Shown piece by piece: positions 9,462 through 22,079 of a stretch of DNA of 64,000 nt. Each line of letters begins with the position of its first letter. Position 1 is the stretch's first letter. The DNA comes from Tubulanus polymorphus (taxonomy: Eukaryota; Nemertea; Palaeonemertea; Tubulaniformes; Tubulanidae): contig NC_134029.1 in assembly GCF_964204645.1 (NCBI RefSeq), forward strand, positions 7,988,850-8,052,849, written 5' to 3'. The notes under the pieces are model-generated. The model worked only from the letters and a program-made list of their open reading frames with translations, made no database searches and was not told the DNA's origin. The position numbers were made by a program, and so were the translations under genes.

Positions 9462-10371
9462 ATTGCAGGATATACATTAATCTCAGAAAATAATGATAAT
9501 CATTGTATGTTTACTTTACACAGTATTTTAATATTCATATTATATTGGCATTTTGTAGTTGTGAAAAAATCTATCGGTCACCGACTTATTGTTGGAGTTT
9601 TTGAATCTTTTCCTTACTCTCAGGTACGGCAATTTAACGGTTTCATTTTGACAGTTGAATTGAATTTATCCGAGTTCTGATATTCGCCGATTCAAGAAAT
9701 AAATAAAACGAACTTCTATTTTTCATTTTCATTTCTTCGTTGGTTCTCTGGCATTGTCGGCATACAATCCTCCCCACGCTCGTTAAAATAGTGTTCCTTG
9801 TTGGTGCACCATTCTTCACGCGTGATACCTGGCCCGATGTTACCCAGGGCCCAGTTTTATTGACTTGTATTATCTTTAACCCAGGGGCCAACTCAATTCA
9901 TTTTGAATTGAGTTAACCCCTGGGTTAAAGTTACAACCAGTCTATAAAACTGGCCAATGATTGATGCATATGTAACAATCGTAATTCTCGGCCGAGTTCG
10001 AGTTTGAGCAGCTTTGGACTTCAGCAGCAATGATCTGCAACGCAATTAGCAAAACCATTTATTGCTTGAATCCTATGTTGAAATATGATTTGTTCTAAAA
10101 TGAATATGCAAAGTACTGAGATCCGCATTGAAATTGAAACCAAATTAGTCTGCATTACGATCTTATTAGATTATAATTTTGAAATGTCACTCCGAGCGAG
10201 GTATACACATTCATCATTTTCTATGCAAGACAATATATTCGAACTAGATATATAATTCGAATAAGTAACGACGTCACATGAATCGGGTTAATATATGTGC
10301 GAGACAAATCATCAGTTGACAAATGTGTCAAAATATCATCACTGATCAACACTGGATCATATATATCAGAC
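9462..10371. other. Spacer between copies 2 and 3
   Basis: No gene recognised. 9462-9570 is duplicated at 11909-12270. 9847-9954 is an inverted-repeat element. 10086-10203 matches the window start. The minus frame at 9643-9891 has no recognisable domain. Confidence 0.5.
9847..9954. mobile_element. Short foldback MITE
   Basis: Arms GGGCCCAGTTTTATTGACTT...TTTAACCCAGGGG and CCCCTGGGTTAAAG...TAAAACTGG face each other around a CAACTCAATTCA/TGAATTGAGTT centre. Resembles in style the GGGGCCAGTTGCTCAAA elements at 19532 and 34522. Confidence 0.6.
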
Positions 10372-11365
10372 ATGTCTGGATATAAAATACGAAAAGCAGT
10401 CAAAGAAGACTGCAAATGTATCATCAGTTACATCAAGGTTAGGACACTAACCTTACTAGCAAAGAATCCGTCCAGGACGCCATTTGGTACCAAAGACCTG
10501 TTAACCCAAAGCGCACCAGTCCGCGCCAACCCGTGACAAAAATTCGCGGAGAGATTCAGACGTGCACCATGAGTAGCGATTGAACGCGTCGATCAATATT
10601 CCGAATGTTTGAATTTCCATTCAACGATTACATTCCGTTGGGAATTTGTTGGATTCTTTTCAGGAATTAGCAGAATTTGAAGGAATGTTGGACGATGTGA
10701 AGATATCATCTGAAGGCAAGATTTATCCGTTTCTCGCTTAATCATATTCATATCACTAGATATGCGCATCAATCAACCCTTTTATAGATCCATTTTAATT
10801 TCATTTCAGATTTAGAGCGAGAAAGATTCGGCGATAAACCGCTTTACAAATGCCTAGTGGCAGAAGAAATTACAAGTATAAAACATCTACGTACACGTAT
10901 ACATATTCTTTGATACCGTATCGTCATTAATTGCAGGCAATAAAGAAGTGGCTTGTTGTTTTTATTATCCCGTGTATTCGACATATGCGAGACGGTCGAT
11001 TTACCTAGAAAATATATACGTAACGCCCGAGCATAGGGGATTTCATTTAGCTTCTAGTTTGATCCGTCAGTTGAGTAAGGTAAGCGTTGTAAATGGCCAT
11101 TTGACGCCTTTTACTCTATAACCGGATGACCAAGACCAATCAATCTTATTGTATTATTCGTAGATGGAGCTGGAAAATGGGTGCGCGAAAATAAGATTCG
11201 TTGTACTGAAGTGGAGTAAAAGAGCGTATGAAATTTATAAACATCAGGAAGCGGACGATCTCACGCAAACAAAAAAAAATGTGTTGCATGTCGTGGAATC
11301 GGGAAGCAATCCGAAAGTTGGCGTCTGCCGAACTTCACCCGAATATACACGTCGACACGCAATAA
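10372..11365 (+). pseudogene. SAT1-like: Acetyltransferase copy 3, complete exon set with frameshift in exon 5
   Basis: Third SSAT-like unit. Exons are 10372-10437, 10664-10715, 10810-10875, 10937-11079 and 11164-11365, with the same lengths and phases as copy 1 except exon 5, which is 202 rather than 201 nt. The extra base lies in an A run near 11269-11277 (CAAACAAAAAAAAATG; copy 2 has CAAACAATACAAAGG). After it the conserved tail is read out of frame, giving a different C-terminus ending near 11397. The donor of exon 2 is GC (GAAG then GCAAGA), the known minor GC-AG type, and the exon 3 donor (CAA then GTATAA) is weak. Substitutions include Gly to Arg in YARRS and Asp to Asn in YLENIYV. It is either a young pseudogene or an expressed copy with an altered end; sequencing error in the homopolymer cannot be excluded. 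Confidence 0.85.
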
Positions 11366-11931
11366 CTTATACACGTGTGTATGGAATCTGTTCATAGTCC
11401 TTGAAGATTTTCTATCGAGAGTAAACGATTTTTTTCGTGAGTTTTATTCTTCTTATGACATCTTGTACCGAACTGCATGCGCACATGTCATACAAATATA
11501 TTGTCATAATTCACCAGCCTATGGTGGTATGAATGTTTAACTTTTTAACAGCTTCAATTGCTCGTTCAGTTTACAGAAACGCCTTGTTTGAGATATCTGG
11601 TTTTTGTATTTGTCACTGATAATAATATCATCCTATTCAATTCTTTAGCGTGATCTTTTTGTCGGTATCTTCCTCCACTTCATTCATATCCAAGAAGACT
11701 CCTGTACATGTGTGGCCTCGGCGGCTATCATTAGACGAATGCGGTGAAGTGTCGAATGTCCTTTCGCTCCTCGAAACAAAAAAGTCGATATTTTTTCCAT
11801 TAAGAATCAGTTATGATTTTATTTCCGCTTTTCAAGTCTGTGTCGACCAAAAAGCACAATAGAGGTTTGTAGTACACCATTGTTTTTAGGCTTGCAGAGA
11901 CCAAATACATTGCAGGATATACAATATTAAT
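11366..11931. other. 3' flank of acetyltransferase copy 3
   Basis: No gene. Collinear with the copy 2 flank and preserves the two unfilled insertion sites (CTGTGT at 11838-11843 and AAATAC at 11903-11908) of the foldback elements at 8613 and 8975. Confidence 0.7.
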
Positions 11932-12196
11932 TTCAAAGGGCAAGAGAGCTAGATAGGGAGGCGTTCCGCGGAAGAATTGTCACACAACTGGCATTGAAAT
12001 TTAAGTACGGCACTGAAGAGAGGTTCGTGGGTAATGCCTCTGCAAGAAAACGATGTCTTATCTTTTCCTATCGACGACAAAATATCAGAGCGCCCGCCAA
12101 ATAACTCCCTTGTTCTTTATCTATATATGCGTAATAAAACTAGTCGCTTTGTAGAAGACTCCGTTCGTTATTCGACGATAATCCATACAGACAGAG
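11932..12196. mobile_element. 265-bp insertion flanked by 9-bp duplication
   Basis: Flanked by AATATTAAT at 11923-11931 and 12197-12205. The corresponding stretch behind copy 2 (about 9475-9500) lacks it. No terminal inverted repeat or recognisable coding sequence was seen, so its class is unknown. Confidence 0.55.
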
Positions 12197-12205
12197 AATA
12201 TTAAT

Positions 12206-13949
12206 AATCATTACATGTTTACTTTATACAGTATTTTAATATTCATATTATATTGGCATTTTGTATTTGTTTTTTTTTTAAATCGTTAAATTCAAGAGTT
12301 CAATGTATCAAAGTAATCGTTATATAATCACAATCAACGTATCAAAAAGAAATAAACTTTCATAGATTTATCGTGATATATATAATCAAAACTTAAAACT
12401 ATAAAGCTACCCTACGGGAAAGCGAGAGAAATATAAATGACTAATTAATGCGAGCTTTTAGTAGTAACTGCGGTTTAACAGCGTGTAACAAAAAAGAAAT
12501 ATCATGATCATCATCATCATCATCGATTTTGTGTTGTCAATGGTCGTCGAGTAAAAAAAAAGACAAACGAATATACGCGGGTTTTCAGATAATTCAGGAT
12601 AACAGAATAATAATTACGCGCAGTAACCAAGGCCGACTCTGCCTTCGATCGATAATATGCTATATACCATAGTATACTTAATCGATATATGTAAATTGCC
12701 CGGATATAAAATGGATTGTGAATAAATATTGCATAACTAATTTTTATATTTAACTTTAAATAATTTCGCACCAAGTCCAGGGCAGCGGTATGACAATTTA
12801 GAAATCATAATCTATGATACAGTTTTGCAATTTAATTGTATTATAGTGTTGCATAATAAATCGAAAAGAACGTGTCTGCGCTAAACAACGTACACCGAAT
12901 TCGTTTTGGCATTTCGCGTGGACAGCCGACTAAGAAGCGTCAAGAAGAATATACATTCAACATTATACCCGATTACCACCACATCTTTAATAACCACTAA
13001 TTATTACGTTTAATTCGACCAACTCGTCGTCGTCCGATGACGGAAAATCCATTCGAACGCATCGAAACTAGCGAGACGCCGTCAGGTCGATACGGCGTTC
13101 AAATGTCGGCCATTATTTTTCGGTCGCCGGACGACGACGAGCCGGTCTGTGTCGACAAGCGTGGAAGGATCCGTTCAACAAGCTCCCTACTATACGTAAA
13201 CAAAGAAACGACCAAAATTACGGATACGCTTTCAAGAACTAAGATCATTATTAGCAGTCGAGAAAGATTATCAATATAATCATCTCAATATTATCATTAT
13301 CATATACATTTCGATATAAAGACACGAGTTTTACATGCCAGAAAAGACTCCGAATAGATTACTATAATAATTTTCACAATCGCATTTTAGGGATAAATAA
13401 AAAATAAAACTATCAATTTTTTTTCATATCTACAATTCGATTCGGAACTAAAGCTGTTGACATTGTGTTCGCGACTTCTCGTGTTCCGGCAATGGACAGC
13501 AGTTTACCACAAAAGATCGGTAAAAAAAAATTTATTTATCTGTATAAATATGTTTGAATTTTCGATGAACTATATCCGGCCGCCACGCCCGATTACGAGA
13601 TGTTGCCGCGCTGCTGCTAGCGAGATGTTCATCATTGCCGTTAGATGGCGCCACCACACAGTGCCAGAGCTTTAGACATTCCGAAGATGAAGCACACATA
13701 TTTCCAGGCAATCGAAGATTTATTTTCTCTTTTTTGATGAATAAATATTATACTTGTTGTAGTAGTAATAATAATAATAATAATAATAATCATAACATGC
13801 CCGCCCAGTTCAAAATTGTCGAATTAATTACGCTGATGACTAACATGTTATATCGTAATGACGTTTTGTACAAAAAGTGTTCTTTTTCGCGTTTGATGTT
13901 GTGTCGAGTATAAAAAGAACTACGAAACTTGTGTTGAAACGGGCAAAAT
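12206..13949. other. Region downstream of tropomyosin, including its probable 3' UTR
   Basis: 12206-12270 ends the duplicated unit. 12508-12525 is a CAT microsatellite and 13766-13790 an AAT microsatellite. The tropomyosin 3' UTR must lie just below 13950 on the minus strand. TTTATT (AATAAA on the minus strand) occurs near 13719 and 13531 and could end the transcript. No tropomyosin exon was found here. Confidence 0.45.
13037..13279 (+). CDS. Hypothetical 80-residue ORF
   Basis: Open frame opposite and downstream of tropomyosin, starting MTENPFERIETSETPSGRYG and containing an acidic RSPDDDEPVCVD stretch. Its codon use looks more coding-like than the surrounding AT-rich DNA. No domain, signal peptide or membrane segment is recognised, and no supporting splice structure was found. 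It may be chance or part of an untranslated region. Confidence 0.2.
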   Translation: MTENPFERIETSETPSGRYGVQMSAIIFRSPDDDEPVCVDKRGRIRSTSSLLYVNKETTKITDTLSRTKIIISSRERLSI

Positions 13950-14032
13950 TTAATAACCGGCCAACTCGGCGAAAGTGACGTCCAATTCGTCGCTGATGGC
14001 CTTGTACTTGAGTTTCTCCGCCAGAAGTTCGT
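13950..14032 (-). CDS. TPM: Tropomyosin exon 9 (C-terminus, constant)
   Basis: Two bases complete an Asp codon with exon 8, then 26 residues [20 protein letters not shown]...AELAGY and a TAA stop. This is the head-to-tail overlap end, and the ending LAGY is typical of invertebrate tropomyosins. Acceptor is AATTGCAG. No second, mutually exclusive last exon was recognised. Confidence 0.93.
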
Positions 14033-17000
14033 CTGCAATTGAAAAATAGGCGTTCGTTTTAGATAGAAGACAGCACGTCGCCTCAAACTAGTTTTAGACA
14101 TTGTAGAATCAAAGATCTTAAGGACATTAGTCTGTTTTATCGCATTTCATTTAGAAGTACGTGTAGCACAACGTTATTTCAATAAATTGGAATTGGCACG
14201 TATACTTTATAATACAGGGCTCGTCACGTTACAAACATATTAGTCGAAGTAGAAACCAAAATCAAATCCATTTTCATCGCATGTCCTTCGACAATGCATT
14301 TGATTTGTTTCATCACCCCGACTAACCTACATTTACTATCAGCGTAACAAGTTTCGTTTTTATGAAAGTCGTTTAAGAATTGACCGCCAAAAACTAAATA
14401 TATAATACAAATTCATGCTAGAATCAAATAAATTAAGTCCTGAAATGTTCGAAATTGTTTCGAAGTTTCAGAATGATCTTTTTTGGAATCTCTATATCAA
14501 TATCGTCATTAATCGATAAAATCATGAAAAAGCAGTCACATTGATAACAGAAAAAAGGCAGGCGTATTCTTACCCAACCCACCCGATCTCCCGAGTACGG
14601 ACGTGACAACATCAACCATAATATCAACATCGATTTCACACAAATTATCTCCAAAAACATTCATGCATTTTCCATCTTTTCCCACCCTCGTTATCGATGC
14701 CATTAACTGGCACGTAAACGCATCGAACTTTCAATCAACGGGTTGGTCGGAATGTAAGTAATGAACCGAAAAAATATTTCACAAAAAAAAATTCAAAAAT
14801 ATTTTCCAAATAGCCGAGTTCGAGCGACAAAAGAAGATTCCGTGATCATCAAGTTTGAAAGAACAACAAAGTGCGATACATTCAATAATTTGCCTCTCTC
14901 TATCACCAGATAGAGCGTCGTCGTACATCGGACAAACTGAATGAAAATTTCACCGAGACACACAGAATAAGACTCCATTTAGCGAGAACAAGAAGGAAAC
15001 ATTTTGTCGTATTGTTAGCCTCGCTTGGCATATTTCGACTCAAGAGAAATCAAAGATATAGAAATCAAAAATCCATTTTTCATATAAGTATATATATCAT
15101 GATAAGTCGAACATTTTCGTGTGGTTATCATAAACACATTCTGAAGACAAGTCACAAACAATGCAAAGCTACAGTACGTAAACTTGTATCTTAATGTACT
15201 GTAGTTTTGCAACATTTTTGTGACTTGTCTTAATAAGGGGTATATGTTAACTTGAAAACGTTCGACCTTTTTGATTTCAACATTATAAAAAACATTTCGT
15301 TCTTCTATGGATTTTTAATCATTTGAACTCTCTACCAAGGAGAAATCTATCAAAGAGTAAGAATAAGAAGTCGAGGCTATACATTGGTATACCAGATGAC
15401 TTCCTTTTTCTCGATTTCGTAATTCAAATCGTGACGAAACGTAACGTTCTCGTTCGTTATTGAAATGATACAATGAAAACTGGTCAATGGAAACCCGGTT
15501 CAGATACCACCTGCCTTTTAGTATATCATTGACTGAAATTGCGCGATACGCTCCTTCCAAGCGACGACCAAACCTGCGGTTTTTAGAAGTGACAAAACAA
15601 AGACACAAAATGGTGAGAAATTTCATCGAGGCGCGGGGAGTGCCATCATCGGCCTCACGAGAGGCTATCCGTAGTGGAACAAAATTCCAGTGGATAGATT
15701 ATAGGTCCGTTAACCGATGAGTCCGGACCAGTTGATTTGAATTCAATCCAAACTGAGCCATGTATGGAATTCTCTCATACGAGCATTTGGTCAGCAAAAT
15801 ATTTTTTCGATTCGAATAGAAGTGAAATTTACACTGGAATTTTGCGCAACTTCATCCGAACACAAGCTGTTAGTGGCATTGAACTTGTGCAGGTTCCGTC
15901 GTTTAGGGGGGGGGAGGGCGCAGGAGGGTGTCAAAAGGGGCCCCTCGTACTATGGAGAGCCATGGCTCCGCGTCCATTATGTACTTACTTACTTACTTGT
16001 TACACAAATCAGTCGCCGTTAATGTATTTATAGGTCGCTTAGATCATTCAGAGTAGATTGGAACTCATGTTGCAGTTGTTGGTAATTAGTTTGGGTATTA
16101 TGAAGATCATCTGTTCAAACAACATGCAAAAACAATGCGGATTAGTTCACATGAAAACTGGGGACATCGTTGCTGAATAGTTGGTGGTACCCGCTCCTGA
16201 GAGCTCTCTGTCGGCTCACAAGGCACGATCATTCGTCGAAATTAAACAACATAGGTAATCAATCCGATAAGAGTTGCCAACACAAGAATTTCTATAAATC
16301 CAAAAATCTATTTTACCAGTTTCTAATTGTCACCATAAATGATAGCACTGGCGTATATAGCTATTACTAAATACCAGAAATCTGATATGGTTGGAAATTT
16401 CTTTTTCAGATACATACTGGTAATGTATAAGGAGAATGGTATACATGGAATTTCGATCAAAATTTTTGTTTCAAATGAAATGTTCATCATCATGAACTAC
16501 GCAATGTAAATAGATGTTTTGCAGGAACTAGGAATTTGAATGGTTGGCAATTCCGATCAGAACATGCTACAGCGTGAAATCAAATAGTTGTGATGAGAAT
16601 GAAATCAATTAACTTAAAAGTTTTCCATCATGAAAACTATTTGATTTCACAAAATGAAACAAAACAAGACATGAAAAATTTCAATTGAAGTAATTCTAAT
16701 CTTAATTTCTTTTTCAAAGCAGTGTTTGTTAATGGGCAATAATAATACATGCATTATACTTCATCTGATTCCCTCACTGGGTCTTTGAAGTCAAGTTTTT
16801 CTCTCAAAATTTGTAAAATAAATTAAAATCCTTTTTCTCGAAGATAACTTTTTTCAATTCATAGATTTACTAGTTAGTAGTTTCTTTGACAACGCTCTTA
16901 AAGCCTATGAATCATTTTCATGCTTTTCGCGTTCAAATATTGAACTTTTTTTCTAACTACGGTAGTTCTACTTTGAAAACTTTTCTGCATGCTCTTTTCA

Positions 17001-20000
17001 GTCTGGAGACATTAAATCCCTACAACGTGCACTTCGAATCATAGCTTCATAACTAAACTGAACGTAATGGGGTTGTGAAAAAACAAATCTTCATGAGAAT
17101 TCCTTTAGGACAAAGAAATCTCCCATTTATTAGAATCAACGGTTCATGTAAGGCGTCCACTGTACCTTCAAGTCTGTCAACTTCCTTCTGTAATTTGGAC
17201 ACAGTTCTCTCAGCCTCTGTTGCCCTATGTTCAGCCTGAAAAACATTGCAGAAGTTTCGATCAAAATCAAAAACCAGACGAAAAATTAATCTACCATATT
17301 CTAACCGCATCAAGAAGATTCACAACGAAAACACAAGAACTTGATGATTAGATTTCTTTTTCAAATTTTTTCATTTATTCACACGACGAGGCTTACGGTA
17401 GGCTAAGCCAGCAAGTGCCTGTCATAGATTTTGTCACATCGAAAGAGGTTCGACAAAGTCTGCCTGCGTAAAAGAATCATAATCAGAACTCATAAATCCA
17501 AAATTCTTACCTCCTTCAACCTCTGCGTAAGATCACGGATAGTTTCTTCATACGTGTCTTCTCGGGCGGATGCCTGTAAGAAGATTTAAGACAATATATG
17601 AATAGCTGTGGCCAAATAGGGTAATACATTTTACAAACAGTATAACTACCATGAATATATTTACATTATCTCTTTATTTCAATGGCAAATCCTTTATGGT
17701 TTATGAACATTCAACACAGTAACCTTGCAATTCATCGAGCACCCTACCTACCATATTTCGGACTTCAGAGTGGGTGCTGAAGATTTGAAATCAATAAATT
17801 GCAATTTTCAAGAACTTTCTTAGATACATATTGTATCACTCTCTAGACAAAGTACTGCCTGCATATCCATCTATGGAATACATCTTCCATAGTAAACTGT
17901 ATTTCTAATGCTATGCCATGCTTTCCAAGTTTTTCAGAGCTTATAACCTTAGTATTGTTAGTAAGTTCAGTTGACAAGTTTAAATCAATTGCTTTGTCAT
18001 TGTTGTCCGATTCCCAAACACTGGATGGAATGATTAATAGTTAGTAGTTACATTAGTGTCAAAATCAGGGTCCCTACAGATCAGTCATCCTGGATATAAG
18101 GAGTTAATCTGGATATAATGAGTTTTCAAGGAGTTTTAAAAGGAAAAAATTTCAAATTTGGTTTCAAAAGAAGTGTTCGCATCTTTTTCATATCCAAATT
18201 ATTATAGACTCCTGCTAAATCGGTACCATCCATCTGAGTAAAACGTTAATTTGGTGGTTTTGTAAGCAAATTTTCTCAAGTAGCAAGTTTTAATCAATAA
18301 CTGCCTAATTTGGCAAAAGAAAAACCTGTTCCCAACAGTACCCATTTTACCTAGGCGTAGTATGCTGTACAACTACAAACTAACTAGACAAAAATTTCTA
18401 ATTGCCTATTTCTCAAAATTGAAGGCGCTTTTACGCGCGTTTTTAAGGAATCAAGGAGTTGTAACGACCCTGAATATACAAACCACGATCTATTCAACAA
18501 CAAGATAAGTAATATTCATCAATGAAATATTCAAGGAAGTACAGTAGACTCCATACACTTTGGCATATCAAAAACATTTGTAACCGATATTGGAAAGACC
18601 GACTTAGCTCCCAAATACTCATCGTAACATGCCTCTAAAAATATGGCCGAAATAAATGATATTTCGCTATGTTTCAAACATTTGCATCTAATTCGAAAAT
18701 CCCTAAAACATTAGAAAATAAATCTCTGCGTGCAGGTCATCGACCCAACTATGAGATGGCTGCTATTGTTAAGTCCCCTAGAACATCATCAATTACCGTA
18801 GTGACTTGTATTGATATTACCTTTGCATTCTGAGATTAAAGTGGTAATGAATTAAATCTTTTGGATGTATCAATTGTATCCAACTATGAGACAGCCATTG
18901 CGCAATATGCACAGGCTAAATCGACGAAGAACCGGGTTATTAATTTGTTTTGAAAATAATCTTTATCTCTCCCCGCAAATACGCTATATGAATTCAGGTA
19001 TTTCTCTCCCACCAGAAATATCCAAAATATACGATCGTCTAAAAAGTTGTTTGAAACAATAGCAAAACATTGAACGGACGGGCTGGACAACATGCCGAGT
19101 AACGTAACTGTCACGCCATGCACGCGGTCGGTCGATCGTTACCTCAGCTTCATTAATTTCAAGAGATTTCAAGTTGTTGCCAACAACTCTCAGTTCCTCC
19201 TCTAAATCGGTGATTTTGCTGAAAATTTAAGAACACCGCCGATATTTTAGACGATTGAAAAACACGATAAGGGGAGGGGATTGGGGAAGCAGTCGATCCA
19301 AGACACGTCCAACGTCGTCGAAATAGTGGGCTGGAAAAAAAATGATACTGAAGATTAAGATGAAATGATAAATGAGACAGAGCTTTATCAACCGTGGCTA
19401 ATGAACTGGTATTGCAAAGTAGCAATAGCAGAGAATTAAATGAAGTTCAATAATCATTATTACTACAAAAATATGTAGTAACAAAACCAAAAGTTTATAT
19501 TCTAACACACAGGGGCTGCAGTTGCATATCTGGGGCCAGTCGTTGCTCAACAGTTGGGGTTAAAGATAACTTGTGGATAAAAACCATAGTAACAATGAAC
19601 TTTCAATTGTGACTATGCCGACAATCAAACTGGTTAACTCTAACCAACCTTTGAGCAACTGGCCCCTGCCGGTTATCTTAAACCCACTTTTGAGCAACTG
19701 CCCCCGCCGGATAATATTTCTATGCAAGAAAAAAGTTATACACATTCAGGGCACGAGAAAACTCTGTCACAGATGATTAAGAAGCCAAGTGGAACATTAT
19801 TATAAATGTTCCATTTGCCCTCAAGGTGATGACGATGATAATGCGGATGGACAGATGTTAGTTTCGGATGCGGTTAATTTTACCTTATCTTCCAATTGTT
19901 GTAGATGTTTCAAATCGTTAGTAACCGTTTCCAATTGTCCTTCATAACTTCGGGCTTTTCTACAAGCAATCATAAAAGACAAACGTCATGCAACGGACAA

Positions 20001-22047
20001 CCGTAAATAAAGGTCAATCTTCGAGAAACTGGTCGAACATCGAGCAATTTAGTATTTTCATTCCGTAGACGATAACCTGTTAGTTAGTTAGCTTCGAGAT
20101 TTTTTTTTGAGAAACCACGGATTACTTTAACCAATGAATGCTACCCTTTTCATTGTAAATGACATCAAAACGAGGACTTATATTAGTATTCGGATTTCGG
20201 TAGAAAGTATCAAAGAAATTACAAAGGATATATATAATCAGCCAATTCATATTCATATTTGCATAATCAACGCAAATATAGATACAATCGGGTCTTTAAT
20301 TTACATTATTTATATCAATATTTTGATTGTACTGCTGCACAAACAATAGCCACAAATGCAAATCCAACAACAGCCATATTGTCCGAATGTTTTACACCTT
20401 TTGCTGGCGGAAAGCAAGATAGTTCTAAGAGAGCCAATTTTGAAGTATATTCTATGATGTATATACTATACAATGCATTTTCTAAATGGGCCAGTTCCCG
20501 AATGTATTCATACGAATTTATGCTGAATATTTGAAGTTTCATATCGTTATTTAGGAATCGCTCGATAATTATATTGTTAGGAAATAGGCTGGAATTTTGA
20601 AAACTGAAGAATGAAGTCACACATTTGAAAAAAGTAAAACCAAGACATTATCATTCAAGAAAATAATCACCAATGCAAGACAATTCAGATGCTGAACTTA
20701 TGCAAGGAGGCCATGCTGAAGAGCCTGTATTCGGAATACCACATCACATTGCCTAATGGTAGTACATACGGCGATGAAACCGGATATTTTCGAAATGATA
20801 ATGTTCTCGTTTGACTCCGAAAAAAATAAAATTTCATCCAAGCATTCTTTGAGACAAGAATCAGAAACTGTGACCATTTGCAAGTTGTAGTAGATTACGT
20901 ATATAAAATCGTTTCCATACGAACATAGCCAACAGAAAGTAGACTAAGTGCACGTATGATGAATTATATACCATAATCGCTATTCATATACAGGTAATCA
21001 GAGCGCAATTACGCCTAAAATCACAATATAGCGTTAAAATGAATGTGATCTCATTTCGTAATATCTGTATATTCATCGTCATTTAGTTCATGGTTCCCAT
21101 CTACGGCATAGCCAAAGCCAGCGTACCTTCATTGGCAGATTGATTTTGGTAGAAATATTTTCATCATTATTTTAATCATTCCAAAATATTGATCATGACA
21201 GTTATGTATTTCACGAAGATACACAGACTTCGTCGAGATGAAAACAAAACCCAACACCAAGCAGTAGTGTCTCGCGAAAAAGTTAGAAACGTCAAAATTC
21301 GAAGAAAATTAAGTTACGTTATCTTTTTCGCGAGACGCGAAAAATTCACACGATTCCTTCAAAAGGCTCAGGTCAAAACTAGCAACTAGTTTAAACATTC
21401 AATAAATGTAAATGTAAGAACTAATAGTACAGCACAGTATGCCAAGTCAGATCTACAAGAGTCAGTCCAACTCGTACCGAAAATATTCCGCAAGAACTTC
21501 AACAAGGCCCAGTGATGCAGTCTTTATTTCTTAAAGTGTTTTTAAATCTTAAGAATCATTCTCAAGTCGTTATATTGCCAGAAAAGCATTGACCAAGGCG
21601 AACAATTGGCCCCTAGGCATTTATCCTCTAAACCTGACTTGGACAGACCTGACATACTTTCACTACTAGTATTAAGGTTAAATCAGGGTGGCCACTTTCC
21701 TCCCATTTACTAAGACCCCAGTTTTCCCTGAGTTTCCAAGTTTAAAATATTGCTATTCATTCATTTTTCATTGAATCACGTACTGATAAGCACGCAGTCA
21801 ATGGGATTATCCGAATTCCCTGAGATTTCTAGGCTTTTGGTAAAATTTGTTGAGTTTTCCCTGATTTTACGATTCCCTGAGTATTCCAGGTCAGTGGCCA
21901 CCTTGTTACTCAATATCGCAAAGAGTTAAATATCAAATCGAACCCACAACACGTGAAGAAACAATGCTACGATGAGGATTAATAAGAGAGATAAGAAGTG
22001 ATATATAAACGAGATGAAATGAGGTGATGATGATAAAATATGACAGC

Positions 22048-22079
<32 letters not shown>

